64,000 nucleotides of DNA from Acephala macrosclerotiorum. Its lineage: Eukaryota > Ascomycota > Leotiomycetes > Helotiales > Mollisiaceae. The position numbers and the translations under genes are program-made. The first letter of the stretch is position 1, and each line of letters opens with the position of its first letter. The stretch spans positions 220,782 to 284,781 of the forward strand of contig MU119252.1 of NCBI GenBank assembly GCA_014904845.1, read 5' to 3'. Positions 34,619 through 45,751 of the stretch are shown here, one piece after another. The notes beneath the pieces were generated by a model. It made no database searches. It saw nothing but the letters and a program-made list of their open reading frames with translations, and was not told the DNA's origin.

Positions 34619-36452
34619 CTAGATCGAAAAATCTTTCCTTACTTGCCAGCCATCTCCAGACCGTTTCGACTTCAGCGAAATCCCAATCTGGTTCGTCCCA
34701 GGCTCAACCTCTACCTCCACCAACCCATTCTCACCAACATCCGCCATCCCAACATCAAGATTGATGTTATTCACCATCGCCACCGGTGCCACAGCCGGAA
34801 CCTCATCTTCCAAAGGTGGCGCAACAGCAATCGAGCACCTGCTCGAATCCATCACAATCTGCGGCGCGGTCTTCAGCAGACATTCTTTCGCCCTTAATCG
34901 TAATCTCTGACTTTGACTCTTCCTCGCGATGAAATTCAGCGGTGGCATAAGACCGGTATCGAAGACATGAACGTCAATGGGACAACGCACTGTGACGAAT
35001 CTCCATTTCTCATATGTGTTCTCCACCAAATCGACAAAGCGTTCCAGCGTCGAGGTAGGTTCTGGTGCTCCAGGAGGTGAAAGTCCAGCCCAGATCCAAG
35101 TGTGAGCCGCCAAGTGCATGATGCGAAGGGTGTCAATCGTTCCTTCGTCCTCGGTTGCGTGAGGTATAGGTAACGAGGCGATCAAGGCGTCGAATCTCGA
35201 AAGCCATCGGGACAGGTCTAAGAGGTGGCCGGAGGCTTGAATGTCGAGGTCATCCCAGCGTTCTGCTGCTTGAGGATTGTAAGCTAAGACTGCCCCCATC
35301 CGTACAAGGCATATCCCTCTTCGAGTCAGTGAATCCATCGCCATTTTTGCGTCCTGCAAAGCTGGAAACGACAGCATCGTAGGATCGTCGACTTCAGCTG
35401 CTGTCGTTGAATCATCCAAAGAGCTACTGTGAAAGCTTATTCGTCCAAACAATGTGATCAAATTCTTCTCCAAGGATCCCTCGTTGAGAACTCGTGTTCC
35501 GATCTTGGAGATCTTCCACCGACTCAAGATCTCGATGCCATTATGCATGTGGAAAAAGGCGGCTGTGAAATTTCCCGCGATGAAGTTAAAGATAACAAAT
35601 AAAGCACAACTCATCAAGGCAACTTCTTCTGAGTCATTCCGTTCTCGGAGAGCGCGAGCGAGTTCCGATACAGCGATATTATAGTGATGGCGAGCATATT
35701 GAAGTCGAGAAGCAGTCATGTCTGATGAGATCCGAGGGTCGTTAGGTGATGCCTCTCGTAGGAGTTCAACCCCTTCGTGCATCTTCGCTAATGCGATCAT
35801 TGCATGCCTCGTCGCTGGCTCATAATGGGCCGTCTGAGGAAGTTGATACTTCCAAAAGTCCTCCACGACCCAGCGAGACATGACATCTGCTGTACGACAT
35901 CGGAAAAATTCCAGAGACCTACGCTCACACACCGAGGCATCTGTATGCTCCAAAAGTTGAGGAGGTAGGCGGTGGTTGAATTTGATAACGAGATGCAGCT
36001 GTACCGCCGCGGTAGCAGGCCTCAACTTAGCATTTTGTGGAGGATGGGAGGCTGCTCCTTTTGGCTGTGAGAGTTGACGATATCCGTCGCACTTGCGCCC
36101 GGTAAGAATACACCGTTTGCCTTGCTTTCATTAGCACAAGTGAAGCAAAATGCAGAGATACTTGACCTACAAGCAGGTTTTCCCTCGTCGCATTTAATTC
36201 GACGTATTCTATGTGTGGTTAACGAGGCTGAAACGGAGGAGGTTCTGCTCGGACTTACTTGCACGTTATGCACCCAGTGCGAGTCTTCGGTTTCCCCATT
36301 CTACCGCTTTTGGGACGGGACGCCACATCTCCAGACGTAGTGGAGTCTACTTTCGACTTTGTGGCTTGTTCAGAACTGCGTGTTCCCTGCATAAGAAGCG
36401 GGACCGATCGCTCTTCAAGGCGTGATTGAGGGCGGCTATTCTGGGGAGACAT
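34619..36452 (-). CDS. Zn2Cys6 (Gal4-type) transcription factor
   Basis: The start is ATG 36452 (MSPQNSRPQS). Exon 1 is 36452-36259; intron 36258-36209 (50 nt, GTAAGT, CATAG); exon 2 is 36208-36162; intron 36161-36121 (41 nt); exon 3 is 36120-34619. The product is about 580 residues. The zinc cluster lies around residues 60-95: TGCITCKIRRIKCDEGKPAC, then KRC, then GRKCDGY. The middle and C-terminal parts (SRWVVEDFWKYQLPQ, ALFVIFNFIAGN) resemble the fungal_trans_2/DUF3468 regulatory region. The protein should be nuclear and bind CGG-type sites. The second intron is unusually short, and the only in-frame junction puts five residues between the fourth and fifth cysteine instead of two, so that splice site may be misjudged or mutated. 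The last codons overlap a GTAAGG donor-like site; an additional 3' exon is possible. Confidence 0.78.
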
Positions 36453-39149
36453 GTTGATCAAAAACACATAAGTCTTTCAATAATTGATGATTCATGAAAT
36501 GCTATCTGATCGATATATACTTTGTGATGTACACGGCGCATTTCCAAACAACTAGGAGGAGTTAAGCTCATCGTCTGAGTCTGTGTTATTCCAGGCCCAT
36601 TGCGGCGAGGTACAGGAGAGTGAGTGGCTCGGGCACAACGGTCATGATGCGGTATAGCTGACCCTTGATGAAATTGCAGCTGGTGATTGGAAAGTTGGCG
36701 ACCTCTGGAAAATCATTGGTTGGTTCATCCTTGACCAACGCTTGAAGACTCCCCACCGAGCAGCGAACCACCTTGGGAATCTAATGTTCACGGTATAAAC
36801 TGGTGTCTATGGAAGTCGATCGTTCCACATTTCGTATGCATGGAATGTTGACGTCTTTCCGGATTGCTGCTCAGTCCGTCAATTGACTCGTTCCGGATGG
36901 ACACTTGTAAGGCGAATTTGGGAAAAGTGCATCATCGGACGAAAATGGCCAAGGCGCGCAAATAGCTGTTTAAGCGCGGTGTGCATAGGATAGGAAGTGG
37001 CAGGTACAGAAGGCTGCAAGCGTCGCCACGCTTTTTCCCTTGGAGATCCTGGGCTTTGCAAGGCATAGGTATAGAAAATCATCATCCGGCATCAAACCCC
37101 GGATAGGCGGGGCTTGCGGGGCTTATCGCCGGAGCCTCAAGTCAGAAGGCGTCGTAACCCTCAACTACAAGCGTACAATTTGGGTGAGTCCTGAATCCTC
37201 GTTTATGGACATTTTTACGAGGAACTCAAGGTGATTCGATGATCTGGCGCTTAGAAACTGCCGTGGACTGAATAAAGATCTGTCTTTAAACGCATCCAAG
37301 TGCTTGATTTTCAACCGTCATCATTTCGTCCGGTCTGGTTGGCTCCAGTGTACGAGCCCGTATGTTCCCGGGATAGTGCACGCTGGGTCTGGCACCCAAG
37401 ATCGAAATTCGATCCAGCCCAGCGGTCTGCTCGTATATCAATGCGTGCTTCGGTGGGATCTTTGAGCCGGGTGCAAGCGGGACGATACGCAGGTAGCCTA
37501 TGAAAGCCCAGTCCGAACCCGAAGTAGCTTGACCCATGCGGCGAAACGTAGCCGTTCAAGCTCTGGGCCCCAACTATTGTTTTAAGGACTGTCTCGGGGG
37601 TACCGTTGTCTGCGTCATGAGTGGCTCAATACTTTGAGATAACCGGTAGAATGCACACCGCACGGAGCAGATGATGTGCCAGCCCTGTCTCAGTGCTCGT
37701 TACGGTCGCTTCCCCATCCAATTCTCTGCCAGCACCTGTCAGCAACGACTCTATACCGGTGACGGAAGAGGAAGTGCGTGAACACACAGTTTGGCAGCCT
37801 CGTGCGGCGCAGCATCTCCTTTGCAGCGAACCCTCCTTGTTCATTGGATGCTAGAGTGCGAGACGCCCTTGTTGGATGTCTTGAATCGAGGTACAGCCAT
37901 GTCGGCTTCCTTCAAGCCTCACGGGAATAAGTCGAACATATTGTATCTCAGCTCAAATACTCCGTCTATGATGGGATGAGAAGTATAGGCTCCTCTGTGG
38001 TGTTGTCAACCGTGGTGTATGGCGATGTTGGGTGTTGGATGAAGAGGGAGTCCACCAGGTCTTCCGAGAGTAAGCGGAAGTGAAGGATGTCCAAGGCGGT
38101 GTCTTATGGCAGAATCGACACCAACCTCCTCTCTTCCACAACCTCCCACTTCAAGAACGACCGGCATTCAATACGCAAGAAGCGTTGCTTCACACGAATC
38201 TCTACTCAATTCTCTACTCAATTCTCTGTCTTTACCAACTGAGTCCATACTTCAGACTCGGTATGGTGCTGTTGTAAATAGATGGATGGACGGGACCTTG
38301 AAGACTCGACGCGATACATCTCCGAGAAGCCTCTCAGTCTTCAATGTGCAAACACGCTCAATGACGCAGTTGATCCACCCTTGGAAAATGGGCTGGGGAT
38401 GGGCGAAGTGCGACAGCCACTCTGAGGCGAGAGACAAGACTCGCAATGAGAGAAAGAAAGCGAGACGGGGATCTGAAAGTACATTTAATTCTCTAGTCGA
38501 AGACGCAGCTTCCTAATTTGACAGCACAGCGATCAATCCCTCGCCAAGCCCTCCAATTCAGAACGACAAGAGCAGTTGGATTCTGTCGAAGGCAAGTGCC
38601 TAAATCAAGTGGAATCACAGAGCCGGTCGAATTTCAGTGTTTTGTTGCGGGATGTGTTCACGTTTGCTTCTCAGGCCAAAACAACGCGGGGTCATTGTTT
38701 GCTCCCCAACCTGATCAATAACTCTCAACTCTAAGCCTCCAATGTTCTCTTTTGTTCACCAAGTCAAGACTCGTAAGAATACATCCTTCACTCTGAGAGA
38801 TGAGTCAGACCTCGAAGAGTTTCTTGAATCCTCAAGCACTTCGACGCCGATGTACCGCCTATAGTTCTGTTAGTACCACAACCATCGATCCTGACGGCTC
38901 CTATTTTTCAGATACTGATACTCTATCAGATCTTCATCAACACTTGCTGAGCAGCACAAGCATTACCTCTGAAAGTCTCAATGTCTTCAGACGAGCACGA
39001 TACCAGCGCCAATCCATTCACACTGATCCTCTGACTCACACATACTCCTTTCGAGATCTCATTTCCAGAATCTTCACAACAACACCGCACCACGCTCGAA
39101 TCGTCTACAACAATCTTCAACGTACGAGATTTCGCGAACTCCGGAGATC
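36453..39149. other. Long divergent intergenic region
   Basis: About 2.7 kb upstream of both the Zn2Cys6 gene (minus) and the RTA1 gene (plus). Frames such as 37286-37537 (minus), 38106-38516 (plus) and 38800-39162 (plus) have no recognised domain. The last one overlaps the RTA1 start and is probably leader sequence. A 12-base duplication (CTACTCAATTCT) lies near 38202-38226. Confidence 0.4.
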
Positions 39150-40330
39150 ATGCCTCAAATGAACAACAGCGGGGGCTGTACCCTCGACACCTGCCCGCTG
39201 TCCATGGGTACTGTTCACTATGATCCAAGCCTCTTCGGAAATACCTTCTTCCTCACATACTTTGGAGTCATACTCATCGTGCAGGCTCTGCAAGCATGGC
39301 GTCTTAAGACATGGTCTTTTTCTATACCCGTCATGAGCGGGTTGGTGCTGGAAATTGTGGGATACGCGGGACGCATTCGAATGCATTACAATCCTTTTGA
39401 TCCAAATAATTTTCTGATGTGAGTTACTGCTCGTCAAACAAAATTACACCACGAGACAGAGACTGAAAATAACCTCTTGCTAAGATACCTCGTCTGCCTC
39501 ACCATCGGACCAGTGTTCTTCGCAGCAGCAATCTACCTCACGCTCTCTCGAATCATCGTCCACTACGGCGTCAAGTATACCTGGTTTACACCGAAGCGAA
39601 CTTCAATCATCTTCATGAGCTGCGACTTCATCGCTCTCGTCATGCAAGCGGCTGGCGGCGCGGTTGCTGATACGGCAGACACGAAGAAAATCTCAAATCA
39701 AGGGACGCATCTCCTAGTCGCTGGTCTCGCATTCCAAGTCCTGTCTCTCCTCTTCTTCGTCGGAGTCTCACTTCAATACGCGAGGGCGGTGATGAGGTTG
39801 AGAAAAGGCAAGGATGTCGCGGTTCAAAATCCGCACCGATACTTGAAGACACTGAATCTTGGCGGGCGGACCACAAAGCTCTTCAATGTATTTCTTGTTG
39901 GTAAGCTCCTATCCTCTCCCTCATTATTTGGCGATTAGTGAGCTGAAAATCTCCAGCTCTCTCCTTAGCAACAATCTTCGTCCTCATCCGCTCCATATTC
40001 CGCGTCGCCGAACTCTGGAAAGGCTTCGACAGCAAACTCGCAAACGACGAAATCCTATTCGTCATCTTTGAAAGCTGTATGATCATGCTTGCTGTCGCTA
40101 TGCTCACTCTCTTCCACCCAGGAACCGTCCTCGGACGCGAATGGAGTGATTCTGGATGGGGACCGACGATCTCGAAGGAGATATCAAATAGTTCTAGCGA
40201 GGAGTATGACCTAGATGGAGGACGAGGTACACAGCTTGATTCTTTTGGCATGGGTCTGGGTGGGAAGGTTAAGGAAGGAGAAACGTATGATGTTGAGATC
40301 GGATTGTGGGGTGTAGAGGCTAGGAGATGA
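39150..40330 (+). CDS. RTA1-like seven-transmembrane protein
   Basis: Three exons: 39150-39418, 39485-39900, 39957-40330. Introns of 66 and 56 nt have GTGAGT and GTAAGC donors and CTAAG and TCCAG acceptors. Phases agree and give 352 residues. RTA1 family marks include GNTFFLTYFGV, LEIVGYAGRI, APVFFAA-like (GPVFFAAAIYLTLSRII), FMSCDFIALVMQAAGG, GLAFQVLSL, and IFRVAELWKGFD followed by the last span and a polar tail of about 70 residues. Yeast relatives (Rta1, Rsb1) act in lipid translocation and in resistance to 7-aminocholesterol or sphingoid bases. In filamentous fungi the family is large and its substrates are mostly unknown. The protein is expected in the plasma membrane. The gene looks intact. 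Confidence 0.9.
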
Positions 40331-41585
40331 GTGTTCATGTGTTGATGCTGGGCTATATTTAATGTCTGTGTGGATGGCTTGATATCCTGCACTCCAGGCC
40401 CGACAGCCGCAAAAACGTAGCACCAAGGCGATGTTTTCATTATCCAGTCTTCCTTCCCTCACATACATTGCTCATCCGCAAAGCAGTACTTTTCTTTGCT
40501 TTCAGCGATTGAAATGATTCCCAACAATGATTAAGCGACTTACGAACCTCGAGTTTCAGCCATTATTCATCTTCAAATTTCAACATTTCATTCGAAAAGT
40601 CCCATATACTAAACCAACACCCACCTTCGAGTTAATTTGTTATAGCATCGGCTTTGGTCAAGGAATAATACGTGCTTTAAAACAGCAAGCCTTGGGAATT
40701 CGCGCATATAAAAGTTCCTTCCAAACATATCTTCGTCCTCTATACCAATAGTGCTCAACCAATGCGCCCTTTCCATCGTTACGAAGGACAGCGTCAAGAT
40801 GATTGGTTTCTTTTCTGTTCATTTAATGTGATAAAGCCTTTGCAATTTCTTTCATAGTGACCGCCTAAATAAATATTTTTCGTCCATAGTGTCCACCGAT
40901 GCAAGGCTGTCAACTCTTCCATTGCACTCGTCTGGTGCATCGCTCCCTGCTTAAAGACAAGTGTAAAGGACAATGTTGGGCGAGGAGCTAAGTTCTTCCC
41001 CGCCAATACACAATGCGTAGACGAAACATAGTCATTACATAGTCGTTGTCTGTCTCAAATGTCAACGATTGACATTTGTTGATAATGTCATCGCAAATTT
41101 TGGTCTCATACTAAAAGGCTCCTGTTTTCTCATGTATAGCCCTCAGAAGAAATAAGCATTTAACTTGTCTCAAAGGCTCTAAAATGTTGGCAACGACATC
41201 TAGAAATTGAGCAGGAAGGAAAATGGTCTAGCTGGATATGATTGTGCAGAATTAGAGATGCATATTCATATAGAGCGGGGCGGTGTTATGCCTGCTAGTA
41301 CCACGACTACGCCGACTAGCGTCCACAGACTCCGACCGTAGTTATAAGGGTTCTTCTCGCCAAATGGTTTGCTGTTGAGAACCTCCTCTGTCGGTATAAT
41401 ATACCTCGAGGCACGTGACTCTTGATGGTCATTTCCAGTATTTCACTTTTGCTGCTTCGCTTTTGGGTTGCAGTGAAACGCCATTATATCTGCTCAAGTT
41501 GGAACTTTTGAATAGGAAAAGCACTGAATTCTGGTAGTATATCCGCTTTCGAGTCCTCGAACTGCTTCAAACTCGATGCGCAACT
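40331..41585. other. Intergenic between convergent genes
   Basis: No coding frame is supported (40527-40751 plus and 40794-41006 minus are chance frames). A CACGTG core lies near 41413. The sequence is moderately AT-rich without TIR-like structure that I could find. Confidence 0.45.
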
Positions 41586-42671
41586 CTACTCTAAATTAAT
41601 ACAAACCTTTCCAACATGCTCACCAGAACCAACATATTTCAAAGCCTCAACAATCTCATCCCTCTCAAACCCAAACACCTTCTCCACAGGAGAAACCAAC
41701 CCCCTATTCCCCATAAACCTAACTACCTCCTCAAGCTGCTCCTTCGACCCTCCCTGAACACCCCTCACAATACACCCCTTAACTAGCGACAACCTAGCCA
41801 CATCCGGCATTTTTTGTGGAGCTTCTGACCATCCAATAACAGAAATAGCTCCTCCTCTCGCAACAGAATTCAGACTCTGCTCCATCGTGGCCGCACCGTT
41901 AATTTCTAAGATATGGTTTGCGCCCTTACCATTAGTTATGCGTTGAACCTCCGCTGCCCAGTTCGGATGCGTTTTATAGTTGATGGTGTAATCAGCTCCG
42001 TATTTGGATTTAATGTATTCGAGTTTTTTGTCGCTGGATGAGGTGATGATGGTCGTTGCACCAGCAGCTCTAGCGAAGATGAGAGCTGTTATGGAAACAC
42101 CTCCTGTGCCTATTCATCTTCAGTATGTGTTCGAATTTGGAGTTTGGAGGATCATACCGAGAAGAAGTACAGTATCACCAGGCTTCAACGCCGTATTCCC
42201 ATAAAAAGCATTCCACACCGTCGACCCAGTACACACCACAGCCGCCCAATCAGCAAAACCAAGACTCGACTTCGGCAACTTGATAACCGCATGCGCCGAC
42301 AACGCAATATACTCCCTCAGCATGCCATCTTTAGGCCCACCAAAAGCACCAGCGGCATATTCCTCCCTCAAAGGCCCATACAAGAATGAAGAATTAGGAG
42401 GGGCGAGAATGGCATCCCCAATCGAGAATCCGGTAACAAGCTCGCCGATTTGTGTGACTTCACCGGCCATGTCGGAGCAGGGGATCACTTGGTCTTTGAC
42501 GGGGAGGGGGTAGGTTGAGGTAGCGATGGCGATGTCTCGGTAGTTTAGGGCGACGGAACGGACTTTGATCAGGATTTCGTGGTTGGTGATGGTGGGAATT
42601 GGTTCTGTGAATGCTTGGAGACTGTCGATGCCATCTCGGGAAGCGAAGCGGAATACGGTTTGAGAAGGCAT
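41586..42671 (-). CDS. Zinc-type alcohol dehydrogenase-like / quinone oxidoreductase (MDR superfamily)
   Basis: Exon 1 is 42671-42158; a 48-nt intron spans 42157-42110 (GTATGA donor, AATAG acceptor); exon 2 is 42109-41586. The product is 345 residues. The N-terminal GroES-like fold shows VALNYRDIAIA, DMAGEV and the GD of FSIGDAIL. The nucleotide-binding Rossmann segment is LLLGTGGVSITALIFARAAGA, split by the intron at the first glycines. The C-terminus (GSGEHVGKVCINL) is family-typical. The catalytic-zinc residues of classical alcohol dehydrogenase are not all evident: the usual first Cys-zinc position reads NYRD, as in zinc-independent members. An NAD(P)H-dependent quinone or enone reductase is therefore more likely than an alcohol dehydrogenase. 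Soluble, cytosolic. The gene appears intact; the substrate is unknown. Confidence 0.88.
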
Positions 42672-43017
42672 GTTGAGTGGTGGTGATAAAGGTGAAAAGA
42701 GCGGAAGATGATGAAGTGATGTTGGATCTGGGGTTTTGAGTTTTTGAAATGGAACTGAGTGGCTTTCGTCTTGGGGATTTGAGGCATGAAGTATTGCTTG
42801 ACGAAACCAAGGGAAGTGAGTTGAGAAGTCCAGCGTTTCGAATTACGGTCAGATGGTTGCCTCATATTGCCAGTCGCCGGTGATCGGCGATCGGTCCTCG
42901 GGCACATCCCAGGCACATATCTTGGATTTGTAAACAAAATTCGGTGCAACTTACCTCCTTAGACATAGGGTTGCAAGGAAGTCCGACCTCAAATTTTGAA
43001 TGAGGGTCCTTGATTGG
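42672..43017. other. Short intergenic region
   Basis: The promoter of the minus-strand oxidoreductase and the 3' flank of the ArgJ relic. No other feature is seen. Confidence 0.45.
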
Positions 43018-43990
43018 CTACCATAACGAGCGGAATTCCGCAACTCTTCCTTCACGTGCTGTATCAAACCCACCATTTATCGTGACAAACTCATGAGTCA
43101 AATCACAAGTCCAACACACCGCCTCCTCAAGTTCCTGTCCCTCCACATTCTCACCATCTCTCAAATCAATCTGGACTTCAATATCCTCGTGCTCCATCAC
43201 CTCTGTTGCCCTCGCAGTATCAACCTCCCCCTGTTTCCCCTGATCTAAGAACTTTAATGCTTCACCCCATTAATTGGCACAAAACTTATAGAAGTCGTCT
43301 CCGGAACAATGATTCCTTTCCCTTCCCACTTGGTTCCCATCAATGATTGTCCCAAGGCGACCAGGACACCGCCCCAATTAGCTTCCTTGCCATAAACAGC
43401 AGTCTTGAATAGTACTGAACGAGTAATGGCAGAAGCAACATGCTTGCCTATTTCGTGGTTCGGAGCGCTACGAACACGAATTGTAATGAATTTCGTGGCT
43501 CCTTCGCCGTCACGGACTACTAGCTTGGCCATATCGGACATGAACTCTGTCAGTGTCTGTTGAAAAGACAGGAAATCCTCGCTTTTCTCTCGAGCGGATG
43601 CGTGGATGGAGATGGGGTTCCCGCCAGCTGCGCCATTTGAGAGGATAGCGACCATGTCATTTGTCGATGTGTCGCCATCAACGGAGATGCAGTTGTACGA
43701 TTTATCTGTCGCGGTAGAGAGGAGCTGTCGGAGCGCGTTGGGTTGAATGGGAGCATCGGTGCAGATGATGCCGAGAGTCGTTGCCCGCCCCTTTGGTGAT
43801 GCCGGCGATAGAGTAGGATGTATCAGGTGAGGATGTATCAGGTGAAGGTCCTAAAGACGAGTTTGGGGAAGGTGTCTGTTGTACATAGGCCCCTGGCGAC
43901 TTCGAGCCAGTGGTCGTGCGAGTTACCCATACCTTTATAGAGCTTTGGGATACCTTTAATGATATTATCTATGGGGAGCCAAGCGAGAGT
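43018..43990 (-). pseudogene. argJ-like: Degraded ArgJ (ornithine acetyltransferase) copy
   Basis: ArgJ transfers acetyl from N-acetylornithine to glutamate in the mitochondrial arginine cycle and self-cleaves before a conserved Thr. Reading down the minus strand: [13 protein letters not shown], then [18 protein letters not shown], a frame change, then IAGITKGAG, a loss of about six codons, then [11 protein letters not shown], then [31 protein letters not shown] and [11 protein letters not shown] one-base loss in a G run near 43265 follows, and then [16 protein letters not shown]. The deletion removes the residues just before the autocleavage Thr. A 15-bp tandem duplication sits at 43816-43845. 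The N-terminal third is absent. Frameshifts and deletions, not transitions, dominate the damage. It is surely a non-functional extra copy, because arginine synthesis needs an intact gene elsewhere. Confidence 0.8.
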
Positions 43991-45233
43991 GCTGGGAACT
44001 GTACGAAGGGACTGACGCTTCAGCGAGCCGAAGCCTGGAAGCCGCTAATAACACGATTATGCATGGCTCTCACATTGCGACTCTGCATTTACTCGTTAAT
44101 GCCTGGTCGCTCTGGAGGCACTGCCACATTCGCAGGATTGGAACCAGGAACAAGAGTAGATTGAGGAGTACAAGAAACTCTCTCCCTGGGACAAATAATC
44201 CCTTTGGCTCGAAGCATCTACTTCAAGTTTCTGATTCGAATAATCATAAAATAATCCATTCCACAGAAATTGCCAAACCCCGACAATCCGGCAATCAAAC
44301 CCCCTTAAGTGGGGATTGACAATATTCTCAGACTCTAGGAGCATTTGCGAGCTCCTGGATTGGAATAAAATGTTCAAGAGGACTTTGCAAGGGCCGCACT
44401 TGCAAAAGCCCAATATCATGGCAACCAAACCATCTACAATGGAAACTGACATTCTACTTCTCATTTCATCTCCTGTCTCAGATACCCCATCTTCTGCCCT
44501 CCTAGGTATAAATGAAGGACACGAAATGAAGCTGAGCGATTCTTCTCGCTCCACTTTCTTATGCAAAAGTCCCAACAAAGCATGGACCTTAGGAACCTTT
44601 CTACCAACACTCAACCCTGGATACCATAGCATCCAAACACCCCGCGTGGGAAGGGGGATTCTGCTTCAGCCCAAGTGAGCTCATGTCCAGGTGGAAAAAA
44701 GAAAACATCTTATTTTTCTCTCTCAAAAAGGGACTACTATTCTTCAGAATTGAGAGAGGTTACAGCGTGGAGTTGGGTGTATAAGAAGGACTCCACACTC
44801 CCTAGAACTTCTGCCATCCTACATACTGTTCCCTCAGTTACCTGGGCTTGGGCCTGAAAGGCCGAGCAGCTACGATCTCTCGAAGCATGAAAGTCCTGGC
44901 AAGGCTGGGACATTGAAGAGCGCTCTGCTATCTTATCGGCAAGTCACCTTCGTTCGTTGACGATGGACCACCAGCCGCTAGAGAACTTAAGCGAGATAGG
45001 GGCAGCAGTTGTCAACTCGATCTCAGATCGAGATTAGATTCGACAGCATCATTGAATTGACAGCAGCAGCAGCAGCCTCTCGTTGACAGAATCCGCAAGC
45101 TCTTCACCCTCTTGACAGCAGCGACAACTCTTCCTCGACAGTAGAACCAATTTGTTGACAGCAACAGCAAGCTCTCTCCCAATCTCTCGCCACCACCACC
45201 AACCCCAACATCATCACCAGCAACACCACCACC
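43991..45233. other. Intergenic, no gene recognised
   Basis: The minus frame 44096-44632 and plus frame 44316-44678 overlap and neither has a recognisable domain. The first 100 bases may contain unrecognisable N-terminal remnants of the ArgJ copy. Near 45060-45230 there are CAG trinucleotide and CAC-rich tracts that form the likely leader of the next feature. Confidence 0.4.
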
Positions 45234-45705
45234 ATGTCTCGCCCCGAGCCAGACAACGAACGCCCATCCCTCGCCACCCCCTCCCCACCACCACCAAGGC
45301 CCGGCCTCCCAATACAAGTGGGTTCGCCCATCCGTCTCTCTCAGCGCCGCCCCCGGTTTCCCCTCCCACGCCGCCTCCAGAAGCAATCTCCGGGCCGAAT
45401 ACAAGCTAAACCGGTGATCCGAGTTCCGCCCAAACCCGGATGTCGCACCCGAGGACGACATTCCGTACGACGCCGAGGAGGCAAGACACTATCGGGAGAT
45501 GAACAACCGAAGTAGACTGGAACATCATGCATACTTCCAAAGCATGACCAATCTCGGTACTCGTGTCGGAGATCAAGTTATTGATATGGGTGGCGCCAAG
45601 GCAATGGAACGCCGCCGTGCTCTTCCAGCAGTCGAGGAGGAGAAGCAAGGTCGTGTTGCCAGCTTGGTCTCTAAGGCCAAGAAATTGATCGGAAAGAAGA
45701 AGTAG
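45234..45705 (+). pseudogene. Frame-broken small gene with basic C-terminus
   Basis: The 3' part (about 45424-45705) is clearly coding: acidic PDVAPEDDIPYDAEEARHYR, then SRLEHHAYFQSMTNLGTR, and a basic end KAKKLIGKKK. The 5' part starts at ATG 45234 in a different frame (MSRPEPDNERPSLATP). Between them all three frames are proline-rich, and each contains a stop or needs a shift. One two-exon solution exists (donor GTGGGT near 45318, acceptor CCGAG near 45423), but a GAG acceptor is very unusual. I therefore call it probably broken, with an unusual splice as the alternative. No domain is recognised. Its 3' end converges on the AlkB gene with about 46 bp between stop codons. Confidence 0.45.
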
Positions 45706-45751
45706 GGTGTCATCGACGAGAATCTCCCTCCCAGGCTCAGCAATGGCAACC

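Noticed and set aside
38800..39162. 120-codon plus-strand frame before RTA1 as a separate gene.
   Set aside because: It overlaps the RTA1 start, has no domain, and is better explained as leader sequence.
44096..44678. Opposing frames of 178 and 120 codons as genes.
   Set aside because: They overlap antisense, have no recognised domain, and start or end without gene-like context.
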